34,250 bases of DNA from Acephala macrosclerotiorum (lineage: Eukaryota; Ascomycota; Leotiomycetes; Helotiales; Mollisiaceae): positions 1 through 34,250 of the forward strand of contig MU119646.1 in the NCBI GenBank assembly GCA_014904845.1. The letters are read 5' to 3'. Position 1 is the first letter of the stretch. Each line of letters opens with the position of its first letter. This document shows positions 11,903 to 21,519 of this stretch, in pieces. The notes under the pieces are model-generated. The model was not told where the DNA came from and made no database searches. It saw nothing but the letters and a program-made list of their open reading frames with translations. Both the position numbers and the translations under genes were made by a program.

Positions 11903-12714
11903 GCTGCTGCTCAAGGAAGATCACGAAATTGTCTTCGACAAGAGGCAGACACCTGTCGTCGATCTGGAGAATCTTGCCTTGGTCAACAAACAAATCAGCG
12001 ACGAGGCTAGGTCACTCTACTTCTCCATTAATAATTTCCGTCTTGAAAGCCATTTTCAGGTAGGTCAACCCCAGCCAGGTCAATGTCCAACGATTTCTGG
12101 GACATCCAATTTTGCGAAGGAACTGGACTGACTGCAAGGTCTTGGTAGTCGACCGATCAGTCTGCCCGGTTCTTACGCATATTACCCACATCGTGTGTAT
12201 CGCAAGTGAAGCATCTGACAATCAACACCTTCATGTAAGCCCCATCGCGTTGATCAAGCAACAGCCCACCGACGCTAGTGTTTGGATATACAAGCAGCTG
12301 AGGGATGCTGAAATACGCCGACTTACTTTGGTATTCAGGGGCGTTAATCCGAGACTACAACGGCTTCTGGGCACCAACCTTGACTCTGAATTCTGGTGGG
12401 ACCTTGGTGAACGGCAAGTCCTAAACCTTATCTCAACATGGGACATTATCTTGAACCAGTTTCCGCGACTAGAGTCCATCACTGTGGAGTTTGGCAAGGT
12501 CTCCTTCGTTCCATTCTCTATGTATGCGTCAGATTTAGTCTTGGGAGACAACGCGAAGCTACTTGGCAGATCCTTACAACAACTATACACGCTTCCAGAG
12601 TTCAAGAAGATCATTCTGAGACAGAAGCAGGACCTGAAACTAGATTGGTTACTAGAAGGGATAATGGAGAAACAGGGCGAATGGCAAGGGGTCGTCAAAT
12701 TGGAGCAAGTATAA
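11793..12714 (+). CDS. ExR/F-box-like fungal protein, apparently intact
   Basis: I propose exons 11793-12059 and 12139-12714, giving 280 residues. The 79-nt intron has donor GTAGGT and a CTGAC branch six bases before its AAG acceptor, and the join is in phase 0. Residues 15-40 contain FFTELAPEIRNRVYELLL and residues 50-80 contain LALVNKQISDEARSLYFS. These are the two ExR-containing motifs of the fungal 2EXR/F-box-like family, whose molecular role is mostly unknown. ATG 11793 is the first in frame; ATGs at 11835 and 11841 are alternatives. The C-terminal half is ordinary mixed alpha/beta-like sequence with no transmembrane segment. The 5' end overlaps the tail of the interrupted upstream gene by 110 nt in another frame. 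AT-rich DNA begins right after the stop. Family assignment is reasonably sure; splice choice is moderate. Confidence 0.65.
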
Positions 12715-12999
12715 TAAATAAAAAAGGATATTTAATTTAATTTCTTTTTACGCCAATATAATTTCAACAGTATATGAAATAATTAAATTAAATTAAATTA
12801 TTGCCTGTTCGGCTTAAGGACTAATGTCAACTTTTTTTATATGCACGTAATATTAATACTTTTAATAATAAGCGATTTTACTCAAATTTAATTAATTTTT
12901 TTATATGTTTTTTTAAAAATTTAAAAATTTAGTATTTTATTCGAAATATAATATTCGAGTTTGCGAAATCATATATTAAAGCTTTTAAAGCAGCTCTTG
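12715..12999. other. Moderately AT-rich spacer
   Basis: This is a transitional stretch after the ExR-like gene. It includes a run of ATTAA repeats near 12780-12800 and a few C/G-bearing patches (for example 12803-12835) that look less mutated. No gene is seen. Confidence 0.5.
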
Positions 13000-14045
13000 A
13001 GTATAAATAGGCTCAACGTTTACAATACGACTTTTTAAGCTGCCGGAAGAAAGGGAAGGTTTATCGACTAGTAAAACGGTGTTTAGGCACCGTTCGAGAC
13101 TCTCAACCCACTACTTCCACCGACATCGAACGAGGGAAGAGAGTTAGAGCCACAAGAACACGACCGAGCCGAGCGTACGATCAAAGCCATCCACCGGTGG
13201 TATCGAGACTTAGCCGATTACTAACAACGGGCAGCAGTCGAGCAGACCAGCTTAACTCCTTTTATATCTTTAATTGGACTGACATCCTTCTGAGAAACTA
13301 GAGTTAGAGGGGCCCAAGAGAGACCCTGAAAATTCTCGGCCTTAAGGCTAAGGCACATTTTAACGACACGTCACTCTATGACTCACGAAGTGAGTATAAC
13401 AACACAACCAATAAAGAAAAGAGAGAAGAGTGCAAAGATGCAGGAGTGGATAGAAAGTGGAGGAGGGAACGGACCAGAGGCTGGGGTCGAGCAGAGTCCG
13501 CCACTAATGCTTTGGGCCTGAGAAGGCGGAGCAGAGGCTACTGGTGATGCGTGGGCCCGATTGTAAAACTAGAATAAGTCCGGTTTGGTACCCGGCGTCT
13601 AGCAGACTGGGGTCCTAGAGCCATCCCCTAGGCGCTCCCGGCACTAGGTGACAAGCCACAAGCCCTTCTCAGGAGTCCCAGCAGTGGAGTTCGGGTCATA
13701 AGCGCTGGGCCGAGGGTTACTAACTAACAAAGCTCTCTTGACACTACGGATTCGAAACACGACTTTCATTCAACCTTTTCTTCGACAAGAACACACTAGG
13801 GAAACCCAACAACCAACACCCCCCTCGGACTGAGGTTTCCGGAGGAAAGAAGGGGGAGACACAAGAGGCTCTCCGGAGTCTAAAAGGGAGAGTGACTAGG
13901 GAAAGGGACAGGCGTGAGACTGGAACTAGAACTAGGAACTCCTAATATTCTCGAGGGCATAAAAAGCCCTTCTATCGTACGGTGGAGTTAGTAACCGCTG
14001 TAAAGATGAGAACATAAGCAATACTCGAAGAGTAAACCTTTTTTA
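13000..14045. other. Non-mutated island, possible transposon remnant
   Basis: About 1 kb of normal composition lies between AT-rich stretches. A TATAAATAG sequence stands at its left edge (13002-13010). One plus-strand frame (about 13108-13230) reads like protein, including AERTIKAIHRWYRDLADY, and then meets TAA where CAA would continue it. Further stops follow (TGA near 13290, TGA near 13328), and no frame is open for long afterwards. Both strands keep CpA, so RIP did not act here. No reverse transcriptase, transposase or terminal repeat is recognisable. It may be a decayed mobile element or gene; I cannot tell which. Confidence 0.35.
13075..13094. other. Perfect 7-bp hairpin
   Basis: AACGGTG (13075-13081) and CACCGTT (13088-13094) pair perfectly around a 6-nt loop. 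The overlapping GTTCGAGAC (13092-13100) matches the consensus of an RNA polymerase III B box (GWTCRANNC). I find no A box at the right distance, so no tRNA or SINE is called. Confidence 0.4.
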
Positions 14046-17000
14046 CTTTTTTTTATCGAGGCTTTTTCGAAGTAATATATATATAATCGAGAGATTAATA
14101 AATATATATTATAAATAAATAATAATAATAATATTTAAATTTAATTAAAATATTTAAATATAATAATTTATTTAAAAATTCGACGATTTAATAATTTCGA
14201 AATAATAAAAAAAAATTTAATAAAAAAATATTAAAATTATATATAAAAAATTTTTTTAAAAAAAATTAATATAAAATAAAATATATATTAAATTAAAAAA
14301 TGTCGTTTATTATTATATAAATTAATAAAATTTAATTATATTTAATAAAAATTATAATTATATAATTTTTTTAAAAAAAATTAAAAAGTTTTTTTTATAA
14401 ATTATAAATTAAATATAAATATAAAAATTTTAAAAAATGTTTTTTTAATAATATAAAAATAATAAATATAATATATATATAAATAAATTATAAAATTTAC
14501 TTTTAATTATAAAATTTATATATTAATTAATAATACTTATTATATACGTATTTTATATATAAAAAATTTTCGTAATATAATATATATTAAATAAAATATT
14601 AAAAAAAATTTAAATTTTTATATATTAATTAAATATAATTTTAAATCGTATATAAATATTATATAATATTTTTTTATTATTTTAATTATATTTTTTATTT
14701 ATTATTATTTTATAATAATTATAATATTAATTATATATTATTTAATTAATATTTATATTAATTTAAAATATTTTATTTATAATTTAATTATAATTTATTT
14801 TTATTTTTAATAATATAAAATTTTTAAATTAATAAAAAAAAGTTTATTTTATTATAAACGTTTTTTCATTTTTTTATTTTTTTAATTTAATAAATAAAAT
14901 TTTTAAAAAATTATAAATAATTTATAATTATTTTATAAAAAGTTTATAAAATTATAAAAAATAAATAAATTCGATCGAAATAAAAAAAATAATATTTTTT
15001 ATTAAATATGAATAATTTTTTTTTAAAATTTATAAACGATTTTATTTTATATAATAAATATAAATTTAAATTTTTAAAAATCGAAAAAAACGTTAAAATT
15101 TTATTTTTATAAAAAAAATAATTAAAAATATAATATTAAATTTTTTTTTAATAATATTTAATTAATTTATAATTAATTTATAAAATTAATATTATATTCG
15201 AATTTAATAATAATAATATATAATAAAAAAAATATTTTTAATATATATTATTTATTATTATTTTATTTAATTTCGAATTAAAATTCGAAATTAAAAACTA
15301 TATATTAAAAATAAAAATAATATAATATTAATTAAATACGATTTTAAATCGTATAAATATTATATAATATTTATTTTATAAAATATTAATAATAAATTTT
15401 AATTATAAATAATTATATATAATTTTTATATAATTATATTTAATTAATTATAACGTATATATATTTATATATAAATTTAATATTTTTTATACGTATAAAT
15501 TTTATTTAAATCGATTAATTTTATAATATTAATTTATAATTTTTTTTAAAGTTTTTTAAAATTAATTAAATATATTAAACGTATTTTTTTAAAAGTTTTA
15601 TTATAATTTTTATATATTTTTTTTAATTTCGATTTTATAATTATATTTTTAAAAAAAATTTAATATAAAATATTTAAAAAAATTATATTTAAAATTAAAA
15701 TTAATTTTATTATTTTATAAAATTTAAATTTAAAAATATAATAAAAATATTTTTTAAAAATAATTTAAATTTTTTTATATTATTTTAAATTAAAAATATA
15801 AAAATTATATTAAACTTTTTATATTTAATTAATATTTTAATTAAAATAAAATAAAAATACGATTTTAAAATTCGTTTATTTAAATATTATTATTATAATA
15901 TAAAATAATTATTAAACGTTAAAATTTAATTTAAAATTTATAAAAAAAATTAATTATTTTAATAATTTTTTTATATTAATATATTTATTTATTAAATTAT
16001 AAAAAATTTAAAAATAAAATTTTAATATTAATTTAATTATTATTTTCGTATAATAATAATAATAATAATAATTTTTTATAAATAAATTATATTAATAATT
16101 TTCGTTTTTAAATTAATAAATTTTATAATAATTATTAATTTTCGTTTTTAATATTATTAAAATTAATATATTTATTATTATAATAATAAAATTAAATTTT
16201 ACGTTTTTCGTCGTATAAAATTTTATTTATAATTTATAATTTCATTATAAACTTTTTATTAAATATACGTTTTATTAATCGTTTTATCGAAAAATACGTA
16301 TATTAATAGCGTTATTAGCGAGCTAATAATAATTTAATCGATTATTAATACTATCGATTATTTTAGTCTAATATTAATAACGTTAACTCGATATTAATAG
16401 TATTAAAATATTATTAATAATATTAGTTTAAAATTAAATATTTAAATATTTAAAACTTATAATTTATAATATTTATTTAATTTATTATAAAAGTTTTAAA
16501 TAAATTTATTAAACGCGTATTAAAATATTAAATTATAAAATTAAAACTTATTAAATTTTAATATTCTTCGCTAAAACTTATATATAAATTAGCGGCCACG
16601 CTTTATTCGACTAATAAATTTTTACCGTTTTATAAATTATACAAATAAATAAAAATAAAAATTGAAAATATTAACGTTATTTAAAATCTGATTATAAAAT
16701 CGATCGATTTAAATAAAGTTTACGCGCGTAAAAATACCGATTAAACATGCGAGTAATTGTATTATACTACGTTGCTCGATATTAAGAACTTAAATTGAGA
16801 CACTTAAAAGTTAAGCGACTCAATTAATTAAAGTGTAGTTGTATAAGTACTTATTTAAAGACCGCGCACAGTCGTTTACAGTCGTCGAAAGTCGAGAGTT
16901 TTAGTATTCTTATTAGTTTAAACCCATTTATTAATCGATTATTATTAGACGCCAAAGTTTTAAACATGTAATAATTGCGTAGCGCGTACTATTAGTAAGC

Positions 17001-17640
17001 CGCTAATACTATTAGTAGTCAATTAATATATAAAAAAAAATTTTAATATAATAATATTTTTTATTTTTTTAAATTATTATTATTTAATATTTATTAATAT
17101 TTAATTATTTATATTTAAAAAAAAATTATATTTATTTTTTAATTTATATATTTTTTTAATTTTTTTATTAAAACTTTTTAAAAAAAATTTTAATATAACG
17201 CGATAAAATATATAATTATATAATAAAATAATTTTAATTTAAAATTTAAAATAAAAATTTTATAATTTTTTAAAAAATTTTTTTTACGAAATTTATAAAA
17301 TAAAATATAAATCGAATAAAAAAAAAAGTTCGTTTATTATTTATTCGTTTAATAAATTATTAAATAAAAAGTATTTTAATAATAATAATAATAGTAATAA
17401 TAATAATAATAATATTTTTTTAAAAAAAATTATATACGTTTTTTAAATTAATAATTATAATTTAATACATATAATTAAAATTAAAATCAAAATAAAATAT
17501 TTATTATTATTTAATAAAAACTTAAAATTAAATAATTAAAATTTAAAATATTCTTTTTTTAATATTTTTATATTATTTTATATAAAAATCGATAAATAAA
17601 AAAATTATAATAGTTTAAAATAAAAAAGTCCGACTTATAC
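14046..17640. other. AT-rich block 3, RIP-degraded
   Basis: This is almost pure A+T with the same signature as blocks 1 and 2: residual C mostly in CpG and no long open frame. Two patches resemble block 2. TTTATTATTATATAAATTAA at 14306 with following sequence matches 10231 and 10617, and 17322-17366 matches 11009-11050. TAA triplet microsatellites occur at about 16058-16078 and 17380-17415. A less eroded patch at 16570-17020 is listed separately. No gene is seen. Confidence 0.8.
16570..17020. other. Partly eroded patch inside AT block 3
   Basis: C and G are clearly more frequent here than on either side. Visible features are a TATAAGTACTTATTTAAAG stretch near 16838, several GTCG repeats around 16868-16895, and a repeated TACTATTAGTA (about 16986 and 17010). 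The region around 16745-16970 has the look of a promoter-bearing long terminal repeat, but no second copy, primer-binding site or clear TG..CA ends can be confirmed in the window. Confidence 0.3.
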
Positions 17641-17691
17641 AAACTTTAATAACCAAGTAATAACCTTTTAAACTGTTCAAACAAAGGACAT

Positions 17692-18189
17692 TTACAAGAG
17701 TTCCCGCCTCTGAAACTCCCAATCATTTTCAAGTTTGCTTTGCCTTGTTGCTTTACGTTCACCCCTCTCCCTGCCACCTTTTCTCTCGACGCACTTCTTT
17801 CTCCACTCTAGCAAAGCCAAAATGTAGATGATAAGCTCTGCAGCTTTCAGTAAAATTAGGATGATATGCAGCACGCGTTCGGTCGTGCTGTCATCGTCCT
17901 CGTCGTCATCTTTGATGCAGAGCCTATTCCGAGTATGTTAGCTTCCAAGCACGGGAGATGGATAGAGTCGAGGAATTGTTAACTCACGAGAGGGCTCAGG
18001 TTCATAGTTGTAAAGAAGCGAAGTGCTTCATCGTAGTGCATTTGAATGATGAGACTCAGACATCGTGGTTTTAGTAGGAAGTCGGACCTCTGAGATATCG
18101 TGTATGGAGGGTCTTGGAGGTGACTAAATAGGGGGATGGTCGAGGATGATATAGTTGTGGGAATTCGAATTTGGACCAACTTGAGTCAG
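17692..18189 (-). pseudogene. Possible minus-strand gene remnant with a membrane-like segment
   Basis: Two minus-strand frames sit next to each other. The first (18189 to 17988) starts after CTGACTCAAG, which looks like a branch site plus acceptor, and ends at a CTC|GTGAGT donor. The second (17933 to 17692) starts after an AATAG acceptor, begins with an acidic run, contains LHIILILLKAAELIIYILAL (about 20 hydrophobic residues, a possible membrane helix), then is basic to its TAA. The intervening 54 nt look like an intron, but the phases do not match: joining the first frame to the second gives an early stop. It could be a broken gene, a gene with unseen exons, or chance. No family is recognised. 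Confidence 0.25.
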
Positions 18190-18703
18190 CTATCTTGAAA
18201 CCACCACCAGCACTTCTTAGAAGCTATTCAAAATTCATGCAGCCTTCTAGCTTATACTATGCGTGGTACAGCAGCCTCGGACTGGGTTTTGACGCGATCG
18301 CTGTCGGCTCAAGAACATACAATATATAATAACCAAGTTACTGTCTCAAGACCTCCTAGACCGCACTGCTAGACTGGTTTACGAAATCTCCAATCTCCCA
18401 TTAATTTAGTACACTATAGGTGGGATCTTGTCTATTTCTGCTATGGTTGCTCTCCAAAGTCGGGTAGCGAGATCGAAAAGGAGGGGGGGGGGTCACGTGT
18501 TCACAGTCCAGATGTAAATTCACCTTCACGCAATTCCAGTATGGCAATGGTGAATAAAACTATTCTAACCTTACTCTATCCTTTGAAAAAAATTTGCGAG
18601 CCTCCGAATTTTGCAGTCGCAATAGCTGGAAAAAAACCATCCTCGACTGATTGCCAATTGCATTCGCAGCCTCTGGACCATGTCAATCCCATGTTCCTCT
18701 GTG
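18190..18703. other. Intergenic region upstream of the 18704 gene
   Basis: No supported gene. A 72-codon plus-strand frame (18541-18759) runs into the next gene in a different frame and has no recognisable content. The region carries a run of ten G (18483-18492) followed at once by TCACGTG. Confidence 0.5.
18483..18499. promoter_or_regulatory. G10 run plus CACGTG E-box
   Basis: Ten consecutive G followed by T and CACGTG (18494-18499), about 205 bp upstream of the ATG at 18704. CACGTG is the core site of bHLH factors such as Cbf1. Binding here is an inference. Confidence 0.3.
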
Positions 18704-19483
18704 ATGGAGACATCAACCAACCAAAATGCTGCCCCGGCCCTATCTGGCTCAGGCGGTAGAAATTTCCTCCAGTCTCTGCCGGCTGAAACTCGTAACTCTA
18801 TCTACGAGTAAGTCTCCCGAAGCTCGGTAGTGCAAGTCCTTGTAATTCAAGCTAATTATAATTCTCGGAATATATGTGCTGACTTCGAGGCTTGTAGGCT
18901 TCTTGTCATTTACGATCAACCCATCAAAATCACTACCCTTCCCCGCGGTCGAAAACAGAAGCGAAGCAGGTTCCTTGCATTGACTCTGGTCAACAAAGCT
19001 ATAGGACACGAGGCCAAAACCACGTTCTACTCTCTTAACATCTTCATTTTCGGCAACGGTAGATACGGTTCAACAATCCAGGCCAACCTCCATGGACTCA
19101 GATCCTTTATCAGACTGGTACCCAAGGATTGCCTTGCCCTCATTCGACACTTACACCTCCACATCTTCTTCAGCGGGCTTCCAGATTCTCGCGACCCAAA
19201 CAGCACATACGAGATGAACTATCTGGACATCAAAGAACTCGAGACCGTCACCAAAGCCATCTTCAAGCATCTTAAAGGCGTGAAGGACGTTCTCACGGAG
19301 CCTAGGAAGTTATGGAGGGACCTTGGTCCGGTTCAGGGACTCCAAGGTTATGCAGAAGTGCTCAAACTTATGATGGCACTTCCAACATTGAAGGGCGTTG
19401 AGTTCAAGGATGAGAATTACCGTGACTGGCATGAAATGAAGAAGTTGGTTTACAGAGAAAATGTTGGGAGTATGGATACTTAG
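18704..19483 (+). CDS. ExR/F-box-like fungal protein, intact
   Basis: Exons 18704-18807 and 18898-19483 give 229 residues. The 90-nt intron (GTAAGT donor, CTGAC branch, TTGTAG acceptor) splits a GAG codon, so the joined protein reads FLQSLPAETRNSIYELLV. This restores the LPxExR..IYELL motif across the junction and is strong support for the splice. Residues 50-75 hold LALTLVNKAIGHEAKTTFYS, the second conserved motif (HEAK where others have ExR). The rest is soluble and without transmembrane segments. ATG 18704 is used because upstream ATGs are in another frame. The first exon has the same length (104 nt) and phase as that of the broken gene at 9638, suggesting common descent. Function is unknown; substrate adaptor roles are sometimes guessed from F-box similarity but are not shown. 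Confidence 0.75.
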
Positions 19484-20268
19484 TGGGCTGAGTAGGGCCA
19501 GTAGGCTGAACTATATCTCATGAGCAATGGCCCAAGACCAGGTAGATGAACAATCATGAATGAAAGCTTATTACCACAATAGCTCCGCCTTGATGATCCG
19601 TACTTCTAATCTCTCAACCTTCCTTGGGATTTCTCGACACTAGTTCTCCGAAGTGCTTGCTTTCGTTGGCCTGCATAACGAGTCTAGCCTAGTCCAGATT
19701 GAGAAAGCATAGGGAAGGTATGAAAACGGTAACGGTAACTCGGTACCTACAATTGTAACTTCGACGAAACTTGAGGGAATCGAGGGGTCATGAGATCTAT
19801 TCTCAACCGGAGAATATTCTTGAGGTCTGATGCCTTCAATGGACCGTTCTTGAGCTGTATGAATGCAAATTTGCAAACTCATTGCACAGATCTACCCAGT
19901 GCTCCCGTCAATTCCACACTATCTTGTCTTGCCTTGAGGATCTTCATTCCAAGAGTAACCATCCAGTAATTTTGAGCTTACGCTACAACAAGAAGCATTC
20001 CTGTGAATGCTGGTTTGCAGATGTGGAGAATCAACTCGATTCACCGGCGCATTTGCTAAGAGCAGACGAAAATGCGTGGCAAGCAGTGACCAAGAGACCC
20101 ACGCACCCTCGCTTAGCCCCGTTTCTCAATCTACATCTCTCAACGTCGTTCTCTGCATTCCAAGTCTGCGAACGCCCATACCTGATGCCTACACCAGACT
20201 GACCCTCATGCCCCGATACCTCCAGACTGCCTTGCCCTTTAGCAGTTCTCGGCTACCCCTTATCTTAA
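19484..20268. other. Intergenic region, no supported gene
   Basis: Short frames exist on both strands (for example a 106-codon plus-strand frame 19882-20202 starting at TTG), but none has an ATG start plus a recognisable domain. Composition is normal and there is no sign of RIP. Confidence 0.5.
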
Positions 20269-20621
20269 TCGTGTCTCTCTACATCTCGCTTCCCAGCATC
20301 TTCACGTCTCGATCTCTCGGTACCCGCACTGCCCGATCTTTCAGCAGGTTTCGATCTTTCACCTGCATCCGAAACCTTCAAATGTCTTGACGACTTAACT
20401 TTCGATAAGCACACGGGGGTGTCCGCCTCTCCAGACCACCTCGACTCGACCACCACAAAGTCAGACACAATATCTCAGAGCCCGAACACGTCTGCACCTA
20501 CCACAAATACCAAAACCTTCACCAACTTCCACAAATTCCGTAAAATCCCCCTCGAGCTCCGCTGCCGCATCTACGGGTTCGATCTCCTCCCCGCCGTCCC
20601 TCTGATCGTCGATGTCCCCCT

Positions 20622-20652
20622 CACCTACTTCACCACCTACTTCACCACCTAC
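20622..20652 (+). repeat. 12-bp in-frame minisatellite
   Basis: TTCACCACCTAC is repeated at 20629 and 20641, preceded by a partial unit, encoding TYFTTYFTTY in the broken ExR-like gene. It lies 16 bp before the in-frame TAA. Confidence 0.8.
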
Positions 20653-20830
20653 ATCGCCTTCCAATTCTAATATTCCTCTCCCGCAAATGTCCCTCACGTC
20701 GAGTCTCTCTGCTGTGCTGCCACCGCACCCTCAAAGAACTGGAAACTTAGACTCCTCCAAGCCAACAAACAACTCCGCTCCAAAGCCCTCCCCCTCTTCT
20801 ATTCCAAAAACACTTCCACTTCAGCTCCCT

Positions 20831-20850
20831 CTCCTCTCCTCTCCTCTCCT
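20831..20850 (+). repeat. CTCCT microsatellite at a frameshift
   Basis: Four perfect CTCCT units, preceded by CTCCCT. The coding frame of the broken ExR-like gene changes by +1 here. Loss of one 5-bp unit or gain of two would produce exactly that shift. Confidence 0.75.
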
Positions 20851-21519
20851 CCACCAGAGCCGCCACACCGCCGGCAGACACCCTTCTTTCTTCCGCCACG
20901 CGCCTTCCACCAGTGTCGCGCACATTCGACACATCCAAATCTCCATCTCTCTCGAAAAGACTCCTTTCGCTCTGGACGTCGGTTCCATCCACGATGTCTC
21001 TACTTCCGCTGTTTATTTCGCGTCCCGATTATCGAAGCTGGAGATTGTGGATATTAGATTCATCGGAGAGAAGCGGGACAATGGATTGAGAGGGATTGTG
21101 GGAAAGGTAGTAAATGTGCTCAGACCTGTCATCGGGGCGGAGGCCGTAAAGTCTATTAGGTTTAAGGATATCGGCGAAATTGACACCACTGGCATCGTAA
21201 TGGACATTCTGAGGAATGAGGCGGAGTTGAAAGGGAAGATTAAGGTGGCCGAGTGGGAGTGGGAGGAACTAGGGTCGGATTCAGAAGAGGACACGGAATC
21301 CGAATCCGAATGGGAAGAGAAGTCGGCGGAGGAATGGCAACCTAGAAATAGCACGTACAATAGATTGCACACACGGGGTTGTCAGCTAGCTAGTGAATAG
21401 ACTTGCATACCTTGACACAATTTTTGTACAATATTTAGCCCAAATGAAGAGCACAATATCTATGCCAGGCTCGTACAATTGGAAAATGCCCAGGCATTGT
21501 GGCAGCATCTGAAACACAC

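Larger units (their letters stand above)
20269..21400 (+). pseudogene. Broken ExR/F-box-like gene
   Basis: A frame open from 20269 (no in-frame ATG; GTG at 20419 is the only near-start I note) reads FRKIPLELRCRIYGFDLLPA near 20541-20600, the first family motif. It meets TAA at 20668-20670. Beyond that stop the same frame reads LLQANKQLRSKALPLFYS near 20752-20805, which looks like the second family motif. At the CTCCT microsatellite (20831-20850) coding character moves to the +1 frame, which reads SVAHIRHIQISISLEKTPFA and continues to TAG at 21398-21400 with an acidic tail. Missing start, in-frame stop and frameshift together indicate a pseudogene. An unusual intron removing the TAA cannot be fully excluded, but no good donor/acceptor pair is visible. 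Confidence 0.65.

Noticed and set aside
13740..13760. GATTCGAAAC as the B box of a tRNA gene
   Set aside because: No A box upstream at a suitable distance and no cloverleaf can be folded around it.
13954..13970. Helitron-like 3' hairpin (AGGGC..GCCCT) at the end of the non-mutated island
   Set aside because: The stem is only 5 bp and the CTRR end at the right distance is missing.
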